The notes under the pieces are model-generated. The model saw only the letters and a list, made by a program, of their open reading frames with translations, was not told where the DNA came from and did not search any database. Shown here in pieces: positions 1-8,159 of a stretch of DNA of 64,000 nucleotides. The stretch is from Balneolales bacterium (GTDB lineage: Bacteria; Bacteroidota; Rhodothermia; Balneolales; Natronogracilivirgulaceae). The translations under genes were made by a program, and so were the position numbers. How positions within the stretch are numbered: the stretch's first letter is position 1; every line of letters starts with the position of its first letter. The stretch spans positions 1 through 64,000 of the forward strand of contig SLNO01000050.1 of NCBI GenBank assembly GCA_007132975.1, in the 5' to 3' direction.

Positions 1-349
1 ATTCTTCAATGTGGGGATTATTCACAAGAGTACGGTAGTTGTTGTGTCCGTAAATCCCGGTTGTTGACGGACGCAAACCACTCAGTATGGTTGCGCGCGT
101 GGGCCCGCACAATGGAGCTGCGGCATGAGCATTGGTGAAGACCGTGCCCTGATCCGCCAGGCGGTCCAGGTTCGGTGTCATGGCTTGCGGATGGACATTC
201 ATGTACCCCACCCAGTCATTCAGGTCGTCCACAACGATCATCAGAATATTCGGCCTGTTTTTTTCAAGCGCAAATGTCTTCAGGGCACTCAAGAGCATCA
301 CAAATAACAGAATGCCTGTAAAGCGGATTGTGAATATTCGGTTTGTCAT
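1..349 (-). CDS. Sulfatase (N-terminal part, truncated by window edge), Cys-type formylglycine-dependent
   Basis: Reverse-strand translation from ATG at 349: MTNRIFTIRFTGILLFVMLLSALKTFALEKNRPNILMIVVDDLNDWVGYMNVHPQAMTPNLDRLADQGTVFTNAHAAAPLCGPTRATILSGLRPSTTGIYGHNNYR; signal peptide, metal-binding DD, and CxPxR signature (CGPTR). Not in the ORF track because it runs off the edge. Confidence 0.93.
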   Translation of the reverse strand, partial: MTNRIFTIRFTGILLFVMLLSALKTFALEKNRPNILMIVVDDLNDWVGYMNVHPQAMTPNLDRLADQGTVFTNAHAAAPLCGPTRATILSGLRPSTTGIYGHNNYRTLVNNPHIEE

Positions 350-382
350 GGTAAACCCTCTGCTATATAAAGAGTGAGCACT

Positions 383-784
383 TCACTTTTTATCGGCATT
401 TGGCATCATTGGCACACCCCTTTTGCAGAATTGAATCGGAAATCCCCATGGATCACGCAGCATCAGCAGGTGGGAACCGTCATCCAGATGTATTTCATCT
501 GCCAGCTTCGCTCCCGCCTCTAGCAGTCGTTTTTTGTCCACGGATGGATCCTCCGACACAAAGGCCAGGTGCACGATCAGCGGGTCCATATTGCGATAAT
601 CAGGGACGGCATCGGCCGGATTATTATAGAATTCAATCATGACCTGACCGCTACCGTCCGCCAGGAAGGTCGTGTATGGCGGTTGCTCGTCGCTGCGGAC
701 AACGGTCATACCAAGGTTGGTTACATACCATCGGGACATCCCGACAGGATCCTCAACGTTGAAGGCAAAGTGCTCAATCTTCAT
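383..784 (-). CDS. VOC family (glyoxalase/bleomycin resistance-like) protein
   Basis: MKIEHFAFNVEDPVGMSRWYVTNLGMTVVRS...LLMLRDPWGFPIQFCKR; typical VOC beta-alpha-beta-beta-beta pattern. Confidence 0.85.
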   Translation of the reverse strand: MKIEHFAFNVEDPVGMSRWYVTNLGMTVVRSDEQPPYTTFLADGSGQVMIEFYNNPADAVPDYRNMDPLIVHLAFVSEDPSVDKKRLLEAGAKLADEIHLDDGSHLLMLRDPWGFPIQFCKRGVPMMPNADKK

Positions 785-932
785 ATGTGAAAATTTTGAT
801 TCATCAAGTCACACGTAAAGCCATGACAGGCATTTTACTTACAATTAAATGCAAGCAAAACTGCTCCGTCATGGATATTTCTTCAAATTTCATTCTGAAA
901 TCCGGTGAAAGCTTTTCTTCAGGAAGTACGCA

Positions 933-2213
933 TCAGCGACTTTCCAGTCTTTCTTTACGCAGGGCGGCTTCGATAAAGTAGTAATCCGAGTAAATGAGCG
1001 GTGTGTCTATTTCATAGCCATGGGGATGGTGCCCGGTGCTGTGACCCAGCACAAATCCCAGATTCCCGCCATCCGGAGAACGGAAATTGTTGTACAGACT
1101 TGCAAGCATGTCATCAGCCATTTGCTTGTAATATGCGCTTTTGTCATTTACCATGGTACTCAACTCATATAGAGCCGAAGCAGTAATGGAAGCGGCGGAG
1201 GCATCCCTTGCTACATCAGGTATATCGGGAGCATCGAAATCCCAGTAAGGTACCAGATCTTCCGGAAGGCGGGGATGATCAAGTATGAACTCGGCGATCT
1301 TCTCGGCCTGCTCAAGAAACTCCGGCAGTCCGGTAAAACGATACGACATTACAAAACCGTAAAGCCCCCAAGCCTGTCCCCTTGCCCATGCAGACTCATG
1401 AGCATAGCCCTGATGGGTGTGCCGCTGCATGACCTCCCCTGTTTCGGGATTGAAGCCTATTACGTGATACGAGCTGTTATCCTCACGAAAATGCTCCGCA
1501 ATGGTGGTGCGCGCATGCTGTACCGCAATGTCATAGTATACCGAATCACCCGTCATTTCTGTGGCCCGGAAAAGCATCTCCAGGTTCATCATATTGTCGA
1601 TGATTACCGGAAAATCCCATCGGTCCCGATTGTGATCCCACGAACGGATGGCTCCGACCGTTGGATTATAACGCGTTATGAGGGTATTTGAAGCTTCTAT
1701 GATCACATCACGATAGTGAGGTTCCGCGGTGAGCCGGTAGCCGTTGCCAAAGCTGCAGTAGATTTTAAAGCCCATGTCATGGGTAGTAGCGTTGGTTTTT
1801 TCGCGTTCGATGGGCGCGGTGTACCTGCGGGCTTCTCCCAGCCAGTGGTCATCACCTGTGTACTCATACATGTACCATAGCATACCGGGCATGAATCCGC
1901 TGGTCCAGTCGCGTGATGAGATCAAAAACAGACTGTCAGCACGGATGCCCCGGCTGTTTACGCGTGGTCCGCGGCGCCCTTCCGGATTCCGCTCAATGGC
2001 GGCGTCCGTTTCACTGACAAGCAGTCTCACCTGATCGTCAACAAAATCCATGATTTCATCGGTGGTAACATTTCCGGAGTTGACGGAATCTGTTTCCGTA
2101 CATGAGGCGGTAAGCACGGCAGCACCGAGCAGCAACACCATGGCGGAGTAATGAGAAATGTTGATTCCGGCAAACCGGAACAAGCGAAAGCTTTTAAGAA
2201 TTTTTTTTTCCAT
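933..2213 (-). CDS. Glycoside hydrolase family 88 protein (unsaturated glucuronyl hydrolase-like), lipoprotein
   Basis: Start chosen at MEKKILKSF (ORF extends to 2267); lipobox LTASC; DWTSGFMPGMLWYMYEYTGD, HDMGFKIYCSFGNGYRLT, YAHESAWARGQAWGLYGFVMSYRFT, RDASAASITASALYEL are GH88-like. Confidence 0.9.
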   Translation of the reverse strand: MEKKILKSFRLFRFAGINISHYSAMVLLLGAAVLTASCTETDSVNSGNVTTDEIMDFVDDQVRLLVSETDAAIERNPEGRRGPRVNSRGIRADSLFLISSRDWTSGFMPGMLWYMYEYTGDDHWLGEARRYTAPIEREKTNATTHDMGFKIYCSFGNGYRLTAEPHYRDVIIEASNTLITRYNPTVGAIRSWDHNRDRWDFPVIIDNMMNLEMLFRATEMTGDSVYYDIAVQHARTTIAEHFREDNSSYHVIGFNPETGEVMQRHTHQGYAHESAWARGQAWGLYGFVMSYRFTGLPEFLEQAEKIAEFILDHPRLPEDLVPYWDFDAPDIPDVARDASAASITASALYELSTMVNDKSAYYKQMADDMLASLYNNFRSPDGGNLGFVLGHSTGHHPHGYEIDTPLIYSDYYFIEAALRKERLESR

Positions 2214-2572
2214 ATGTTTTTTACAGATTGATGTAAAACTGTGTTTTTTGGGGAGCCAAACAGGCATACCCGAAACAGACCGAAAATCAGACTTGTAATT
2301 AAGGGTATTTGCAGTTTGAATCGTTTTGTTATCAGTATCCAGACGGCATTTTCTGTGATACTTCCGATTCTTCGGAAAATCGTCACCTGATTTCTTTATT
2401 CAATCGCTTGGTTCCAACATCTCAGATCACCCATATCTGCGTCGGAGGGTAGAGGCAAAGTCAATTAAATCAACGTATCTGACAAATGATATTTTCATAA
2501 GTACCAGAACAGCCAACAGTTAAAACCTACAAGAATAAATTATAACTCGCAAATTTATTTTTGTATTTTAGC

Positions 2573-2582
2573 CATGTACATG
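2573..2582. promoter_or_regulatory. Perfect 10-bp palindrome CATGTACATG in the divergent GH88/kduI intergenic region; candidate operator
   Basis: Sequence catgtacatg about 60 bp upstream of kduI; preceded by tatttttg (2556-2563), which fits the Bacteroidota -7 consensus TAnnTTTG. Confidence 0.3.
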
Positions 2583-2642
2583 TTTTTGCACGTACCTTGA
2601 AATTTCTTTGACTATTAAACAGACATAAAAAAGATTTTACTT

Positions 2643-3470
2643 ATGATTATCAGGAACGCGATTGGACCAGTCGAAACCAAAAAAATGGACACTCAGAGTC
2701 TCAGGGATCATTTTCTGGTGGAGGATGTGATGCAGAGTGGCAAAATATCCATGACCTACACCCACTATGACAGGCTAATAATCGGCGGGGCTGTCCCGGA
2801 CGGCAAACCACTTCCTCTTGAAACAGATGATGCCTTGAAATCCGATTACTTTCTGGAGCGCAGGGAAATAGGGATCATACTTGTCTCGGGAGAGGGAACG
2901 GTTGAGGTGGACGGCGAAAAGTATCCTCTGATTGCCAAAGAATGCCTGTATATCGGAAAAGGTGTCAAGAATGTATCCTTTGCCAAAACGGGCAGTGATC
3001 CTGCACTTTTTTATTTTACGTCTGCTCCGGCCCATGCTCCCTATCCAACACGAAAAATGAGCTTCGACGAAGCGGAGCCGCAGCACCTGGGTTCCGTGGA
3101 AAAAGCCAATGAGCGGACCATTTACAAGTACATCCATCCGGACGGCATAAAAAGCTGCCAGCTTGTGATGGGCTTTACCGAGTTGAAGACGGGAAGTATC
3201 TGGAATACCATGCCGCCTCATTTGCATGACCGGCGTATGGAAGCCTATTTCTACTTCAACCTTCCCAAAGAGGACAGAGTCTGGCATTTCATGGGAGAAA
3301 AAGACGAAACCCGACACATGGTGGTAGCCAACAACCAGGCCATTATCTCCCCGCCGTGGTCCATTCATTCCGGTGCCGGAACATCAAACTATGCTTTTGT
3401 CTGGGCCATGGCCGGAGAAAACCAGAGCTTTGCCGACATGGACCAGGTTCCCCTGACAACGGTGAAATGA
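2643..3470 (+). CDS. kduI: 5-dehydro-4-deoxy-D-glucuronate isomerase (4-deoxy-L-threo-5-hexosulose-uronate ketol-isomerase)
   Basis: MDTQSLRDHFLVEDVMQSGKISMTYTHYDRLIIGGAVP...MPPHLHDRRMEAYFYFNLPKEDRVWHFMGEKDETRHMVV; characteristic KduI sequence. Confidence 0.95.
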   Translation: MIIRNAIGPVETKKMDTQSLRDHFLVEDVMQSGKISMTYTHYDRLIIGGAVPDGKPLPLETDDALKSDYFLERREIGIILVSGEGTVEVDGEKYPLIAKECLYIGKGVKNVSFAKTGSDPALFYFTSAPAHAPYPTRKMSFDEAEPQHLGSVEKANERTIYKYIHPDGIKSCQLVMGFTELKTGSIWNTMPPHLHDRRMEAYFYFNLPKEDRVWHFMGEKDETRHMVVANNQAIISPPWSIHSGAGTSNYAFVWAMAGENQSFADMDQVPLTTVK

Positions 3471-3514
3471 TCCCGTCAGGCCCTCGCGGCTCCGCAAATG
3501 GGCAGCCCCGATAA

Positions 3515-3531
3515 AATGGGGTACTCCCATT
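3515..3531. other. Short hairpin AATGGG-GTACT-CCCATT between kduI and kduD
   Basis: aatggggtactcccatt; 6-bp perfect stem, no T-tract. Confidence 0.25.
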
Positions 3532-3617
3532 AAGAATGCGTATAACGTCGGACCTGACTTGCCGACCGTTTGCGCCAAAACTCAACGAGCAATCCGATTT
3601 AACATACCTGATTCATT

Positions 3618-4382
3618 ATGACATCGAATCCCTTTTCACTTGAAGGAAAAACAGCACTTGTCACAGGCGCCAGCCGGGGCCTCGGAAGGGCCATTGCCCT
3701 GGCACTTGCCGAATCCGGCGCTGACGTTGTTTGTGCCGGATCACGGCCCGGAAGCGCGGACGAAACGGCCGCTCTGGTGCGGGAAACCGGCAGGCAAAGC
3801 TGGGCCGTCCACGCCGACCTTGCCTCTGAGGATGGTGCCGACAAACTGGCCAAAGACACTCTGGAATGCACCCCGCACATTGATATCCTGGTAAACAACG
3901 CCGGAACCATCGAACGGTATCCCGCTGTGGAATATCCCGACGATGCCTGGAACCGGGTCATCCAGACAAACCTCAATTCCATCTTCTCCCTGTGCCGGTT
4001 TTTCGGCAGCAAAATGGTGGAACGCAAAGAGGGAAAGATCATCAACATAGCCTCATTGCTGTCATTTTCGGGCGGGATCACTGTCCCCTCTTACGCAGCT
4101 TCAAAACATGCGGTAGCCGGGCTAACAAAGGCTTTGGCCAATGAATGGGCGGCGTCCAACATCCAGATAAACGCCGTGGCTCCAGGGTACTTCAAGACAG
4201 ATAATACCCAGGCGCTGCAGGACAATGAGAAGCGTTTCGCAGAGATCTCCGCGCGCATTCCTGCCGGACGCTGGGGCGAGCCCCGGGATCTGGGCGGAGC
4301 CGTGGTTTTTCTGGCATCAAGGGCCGCTGATTACGTCAACGGACATATTCTTACGGTCGACGGTGGCTGGATGGCCAGGTAG
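3618..4382 (+). CDS. kduD: 2-dehydro-3-deoxy-D-gluconate 5-dehydrogenase (SDR family)
   Basis: LEGKTALVTGASRGLGRAIALALAESGAD (Rossmann GxxxGxG), NNAGTIER, YAASKHAVAGLTKALANEWA, VNGHILTVDGGWMAR; adjacent to kduI. Confidence 0.9.
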   Translation: MTSNPFSLEGKTALVTGASRGLGRAIALALAESGADVVCAGSRPGSADETAALVRETGRQSWAVHADLASEDGADKLAKDTLECTPHIDILVNNAGTIERYPAVEYPDDAWNRVIQTNLNSIFSLCRFFGSKMVERKEGKIINIASLLSFSGGITVPSYAASKHAVAGLTKALANEWAASNIQINAVAPGYFKTDNTQALQDNEKRFAEISARIPAGRWGEPRDLGGAVVFLASRAADYVNGHILTVDGGWMAR

Positions 4383-4696
4383 CTATCCCGCGCCATCATC
4401 AAACATAATTGCTTCTCGATCGCAGACAGGAGAACATCTTGATTTCTGGTGGAGGGGGTTGCGGTGTGTCGCTGCACATCGTCCCGCCACATACAACATG
4501 ACATTGCTTTGGGGCTTTGGGGCTTTGGGGCAAACTATTTTTCAGGAATCATTCTTGCTGGGAAAAGAGCTAGTGTTCATATTATACTGCCAATTCGCTA
4601 CCTTCCAGATAGTTTTGTTCACTCATCAAGCCCGGTGCAGCGTTTTATATCAGACCATGCCGGGATTCTCACAAGAAATTGAAGACCCCTGAAATC

Positions 4697-5761
4697 ATGA
4701 ACATCCTCGTCATCGGCGGAGCCGGATATATCGGATCTCACATTGTATACGAACTCAACGATGCGGGCCACAAGGTCACCATCCTCGATAATTTTTCCAC
4801 CGGTCTGCGTGAAAACGTGGACGCCCGCGCCATGCTGGTCGAGGGCGACATGCAGGATCTTGTTCTCCTGGACCGGCTGCTCGGTGGAAACGGCGCAACC
4901 AGAAGTACCGGTGGGACAAAGGCGAATGACGGGACTGGAGTGGCCGCCGGTGATATCGGCCCGGCCAGCGCCGAGCGATTCGACTCCGTCTTCCATTTTG
5001 CGGCGCTCAAGGCCGCCGGCGAGTCGATGGAAAAGCCGGAGAAATACACCAGTGCAAATACCATATCCACCCTGAACCTGCTCAACCTTATGGTGAAGAA
5101 TGGTATCCGGAATTTCGTCTTCTCCTCCTCAGCAGCCACCTATGGCGAGCCGGAGTACCTGCCCATCGACGAAAAACATCCACAAAATCCCATCAACTAT
5201 TACGGCTACACCAAGCTGGCCATTGAGCAGGCCATGCGATGGTACAGCCAGCTGAAAGGGCTGCGTTACGCAGCCTTGCGCTATTTCAACGCCGCCGGCT
5301 ACGACGTGCAGGGACGCATCATGGGCAAGGAGCAGAACCCCGCCAACCTGCTGCCTATCGTTATGGAAGTGGCCGCCGGTACGCGTCCCAAAATGCAGGT
5401 TTTCGGCGACGATTATCCGACCCGGGACGGCACCTGTATCCGTGACTACATCCACGTCAACGACCTGGCAACGGCCCATGTGAAAGCTATGGAGTACCTG
5501 GCATCAGAGGACCGCGACCTGGAGCTGAACCTGGCCACCGGGGAGGGTTACACCGTGCTGGAAGTCATCCAGGAGGCCGAAAAAGTTTGCGACAAGCCCA
5601 TCCCGCACGATATTACCGGACGCCGCGCGGGCGATCCTGCCGAGCTGGTGGCCACATCCTCCCAGGCTTTGGAAACCATCGGTTGGAAAGCGCATCATTC
5701 CAGTCTTCGGACGCTTATCGAAAGCACATGGAATGTGTACCGCGATGATTCGGCCAGCTGA
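4697..5761 (+). CDS. galE: UDP-glucose 4-epimerase
   Basis: MNILVIGGAGYIGSHIVYELNDAGHKVTILDNFSTG...YYGYTKLAIEQAMRWY...LRYFNAAGYD...GDDYPTRDGTCIRDYIHVNDLA; extra Gly/Thr-rich segment after DMQDLVLLDRLL. Confidence 0.93.
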   Translation: MNILVIGGAGYIGSHIVYELNDAGHKVTILDNFSTGLRENVDARAMLVEGDMQDLVLLDRLLGGNGATRSTGGTKANDGTGVAAGDIGPASAERFDSVFHFAALKAAGESMEKPEKYTSANTISTLNLLNLMVKNGIRNFVFSSSAATYGEPEYLPIDEKHPQNPINYYGYTKLAIEQAMRWYSQLKGLRYAALRYFNAAGYDVQGRIMGKEQNPANLLPIVMEVAAGTRPKMQVFGDDYPTRDGTCIRDYIHVNDLATAHVKAMEYLASEDRDLELNLATGEGYTVLEVIQEAEKVCDKPIPHDITGRRAGDPAELVATSSQALETIGWKAHHSSLRTLIESTWNVYRDDSAS

Positions 5762-5912
5762 GCAGGAGTGGCAGCCAGCTGAAAAAGAGCAGCGGCCGGC
5801 TGAGCAGGAGTTGCAGCCAGCTGAAAAAGAGCAGCGGCCGGCTGAGCAGGAGTTGCAGCATACTGAGCAAGAATACCAGCGAGCTAAACCAGATCGCAAG
5901 CCGGCTTGTTAA
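5745..5912 (+). CDS. Putative 55-aa ORF of PAExExx heptad repeats overlapping the 3' end of galE (different frame)
   Basis: ATG at 5745 in a different frame from galE: MIRPAEQEWQPAEKEQRPAEQELQPAEKEQRPAEQELQHTEQEYQRAKPDRKPAC, stop 5910-5912. Below the length cutoff of the ORF track. Confidence 0.35.
   Translation: MIRPAEQEWQPAEKEQRPAEQELQPAEKEQRPAEQELQHTEQEYQRAKPDRKPAC
5754..5879. repeat. 42-bp tandem repeat (about 3 copies; each made of two 21-bp half units)
   Basis: Units at 5754-5795, 5796-5837 and degenerate from 5838: ccRgctgagcaggagtKgcagccagctgaaaaagagcagcgg. Confidence 0.9.
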
Positions 5913-5923
5913 TTCCGTGCCGA

Positions 5924-7099
5924 TCAGCTGCCCTTTATCATCTTGTAATCGCTCGCGGGCCGACCCATCTCAATGCAACGTGCCATTTTTTTGAACACAG
6001 GCACAGTGTGGGCGTAGAATTTCTTGTACCCCTGGCACAGATAATTGAGTCCCGGCTCGCCGTCCGGCGTTTCGATGAAGCGGTCTTTGGGACAACCGCC
6101 GTTGCAGATGGACAAGAACTCGCACTCCCGGCAAAATTGTGGCAGCCGGTCGCGCTTGTCCATGCCGAACTTCTCCTGGCGCTCGCTTTCGTGCATCTCT
6201 TTCATGCGCTGGTCCATGATATTCCCAAGCTTGTACTCGGGAAAGACAAAATGGTCGCAGCTGAACAGATCCCCATTGTGCTCGATGGCCAGGGCGTGTC
6301 CGCAAGTCTCGGCGTGGATGCAAATTGGCGATGGATTGCCGAATACCAAATTCAGGGCGACATCAAAATCCTGCACAAAAATGCGCCCGACATCACCCTG
6401 TCGCAGCCATTCGTTGAACACCCCGTTCAAAAAAGCGCCGTACTTTTGCGGATGCACGGTGCGGTAACTGACACTGCCATCCGGCATGGGCTCCACAATG
6501 GGAATGAACTGCAAGTGGGTGGAGCCAATATCCTTCAGAAACCGGTATATCTTGACCGGGTAGGATGAATTGTCTGACTGGACACAGGTCAGCGTGTTGA
6601 AGCGCACATTATGCTTTTTCAGGAACTCGAGACCCTCCATGACCTGCCGGAAAGACCCCTCGCCCTTTTTGTCGGGACGGAAATAGTCGTGCATGTCTTC
6701 GGGCCCGTCGATACTGATACCCACAAGCACATCATGCTCACGAAAAAATTCTGCCCAGTCATCGTTCAGACGTGTACCGTTGGTCTGGAAGGAATTGACA
6801 ATATTCATGCCCGGACGCGCATATTTCTGCTGAAGAGCAAACGCCTTGCGGAAAAACCCCAGCCCCATGAGCGTCGGCTCCCCTCCCTGCCAGACAAAAT
6901 TCACCTCGGCAGTATCCGCCGGCTGCGAATAAATGTACTGCCGGACATAGGAGTCCAGCACCTCTTCTGACATCTTGAATGATTTTGTTCCAGGGTAGAG
7001 GTCCTCTTTCTCCAGGTAGTAGCAATACTCGCAATCCAGATTGCAAATGGCTCCGGTTGGTTTGGCGATGACATTGTAAGGAGAAGTGAAATTGCTCAT
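5924..7099 (-). CDS. Anaerobic sulfatase-maturating enzyme (radical SAM/SPASM)
   Basis: KPTGAICNLDCEYCYYLEKEDLYP (CxxxCxxC), VNFVWQGGEPTLMGLGFF, GISIDGPEDMHDYFRPDKKGEGSF, C-terminal CGHALAIEHNGDLFSCDHFVFPEYKLGNI...CRECEFLSICNGGCPKDR SPASM cysteines. Confidence 0.93.
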   Translation of the reverse strand: MSNFTSPYNVIAKPTGAICNLDCEYCYYLEKEDLYPGTKSFKMSEEVLDSYVRQYIYSQPADTAEVNFVWQGGEPTLMGLGFFRKAFALQQKYARPGMNIVNSFQTNGTRLNDDWAEFFREHDVLVGISIDGPEDMHDYFRPDKKGEGSFRQVMEGLEFLKKHNVRFNTLTCVQSDNSSYPVKIYRFLKDIGSTHLQFIPIVEPMPDGSVSYRTVHPQKYGAFLNGVFNEWLRQGDVGRIFVQDFDVALNLVFGNPSPICIHAETCGHALAIEHNGDLFSCDHFVFPEYKLGNIMDQRMKEMHESERQEKFGMDKRDRLPQFCRECEFLSICNGGCPKDRFIETPDGEPGLNYLCQGYKKFYAHTVPVFKKMARCIEMGRPASDYKMIKGS

Positions 7100-7466
7100 G
7101 AGGATAATTTTCTGAATGCCAAAGGAGCCGCGCTGCGACAGCGATCTGCGCCGAAAGCCGAAAGGGGGCTGCAGCTGAAAGGGGCTGCATTGTATTTAAA
7201 ATGCTAAAAATAACAATAAATTAACTAAAAACTGAGGAGAATCAGTACACTTGTTTCTTGTCTGCTTAACGTATCTTCAGGCAAATTGACTGTTTCAGCG
7301 GAGGACATTTGTATCCGCCGGCACTTTGACAGCACACATCAGGTTCACGGTTATCGTTTGGGATGCATCACCACTTCTGCCTATATTTCCCCCACTGAAA
7401 ACATAACAGGGAACAGATCTTCCAGTTGATTCGAAAAGGCCGATCCCAAAGCTGATCTTAGAAATA

Positions 7467-8138
7467 ATGCAGGACCCGAACGCACAAAATGAACGCATTT
7501 TCAACAAGCGCCGCAAAGTACTTGTGGAGGAGCTTGTTTCGCGTGGAATCCGAGACGATCGTGTCCTCACAGCATTCGAAGCCGTGCCGCGACATCTGTT
7601 CATCGACACTGCCCTGAGCCATCGGGCCTACGAAGACACCGCCCTGCCCATCGAAATGGGCCAGACCATATCCCAGCCTTTCACGGTTGCCAAGCAGACC
7701 GAACTCATGGAGGTGGAACCTGGCGACAAAATCCTGGAAATCGGCACCGGCTCGGGCTACCAGGCGGCCATTCTGTGTGAAATGGGCGCCAAGGTCTTCA
7801 GTGTCGAGCGCCACCACCAGCTCTATGACCGGTCGCGCGAGATACTGAACAAGCTGGGATACCGGCCCACCCTGAAATGCGGGGACGGCACGGTGGGATG
7901 GTCCGCCTATGCCCCCTACATGGGCATTGTGGTAACCGCGGGCGCTCCTGTCATTCCCGAAAGCCTGAAAAGGCAGCTCGATGTTGGTGGACGTCTGGTG
8001 GTTCCGGTCGGGGACGAAGAAAAACAGGTCATGTACCGCATAACCCGGAAGGGTGAGGGTGAGGATGATTTTGAAGAGGAGAAATTTTCTATCTTCAAAT
8101 TTGTACCGCTTATCGGCCGCCAAGGCTGGAGCAAGTAA
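7467..8138 (+). CDS. pcm: Protein-L-isoaspartate O-methyltransferase
   Basis: VPRHLFIDTALSHRAYEDTALPIEMGQTISQPFTVAKQTELMEVEPGDKILEIGTGSGYQAAILCEMG; typical PCMT. Confidence 0.93.
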   Translation: MQDPNAQNERIFNKRRKVLVEELVSRGIRDDRVLTAFEAVPRHLFIDTALSHRAYEDTALPIEMGQTISQPFTVAKQTELMEVEPGDKILEIGTGSGYQAAILCEMGAKVFSVERHHQLYDRSREILNKLGYRPTLKCGDGTVGWSAYAPYMGIVVTAGAPVIPESLKRQLDVGGRLVVPVGDEEKQVMYRITRKGEGEDDFEEEKFSIFKFVPLIGRQGWSK

Positions 8139-8159
8139 CCTCTTTCGTTTTTCGCCGCT

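Noticed and set aside
4511-4530. G-quadruplex (GGGGCTTTGGGGCTTTGGGG)
   Set aside because: Only three G-runs with short loops; the next G-run is ~50 bp upstream, so a canonical intramolecular quadruplex is not supported.
4225-4692. 155-aa plus-strand ORF between kduD and galE
   Set aside because: Overlaps kduD in another frame, no family resemblance, no clear start signal; treated as intergenic/shadow.
5504-5899. Minus-strand 131-aa Cys/Ser-rich ORF (CNSCSAGRCSFSAG repeats)
   Set aside because: Antisense shadow of galE and the 42-bp repeat; no independent start context, and galE is clearly the real gene.
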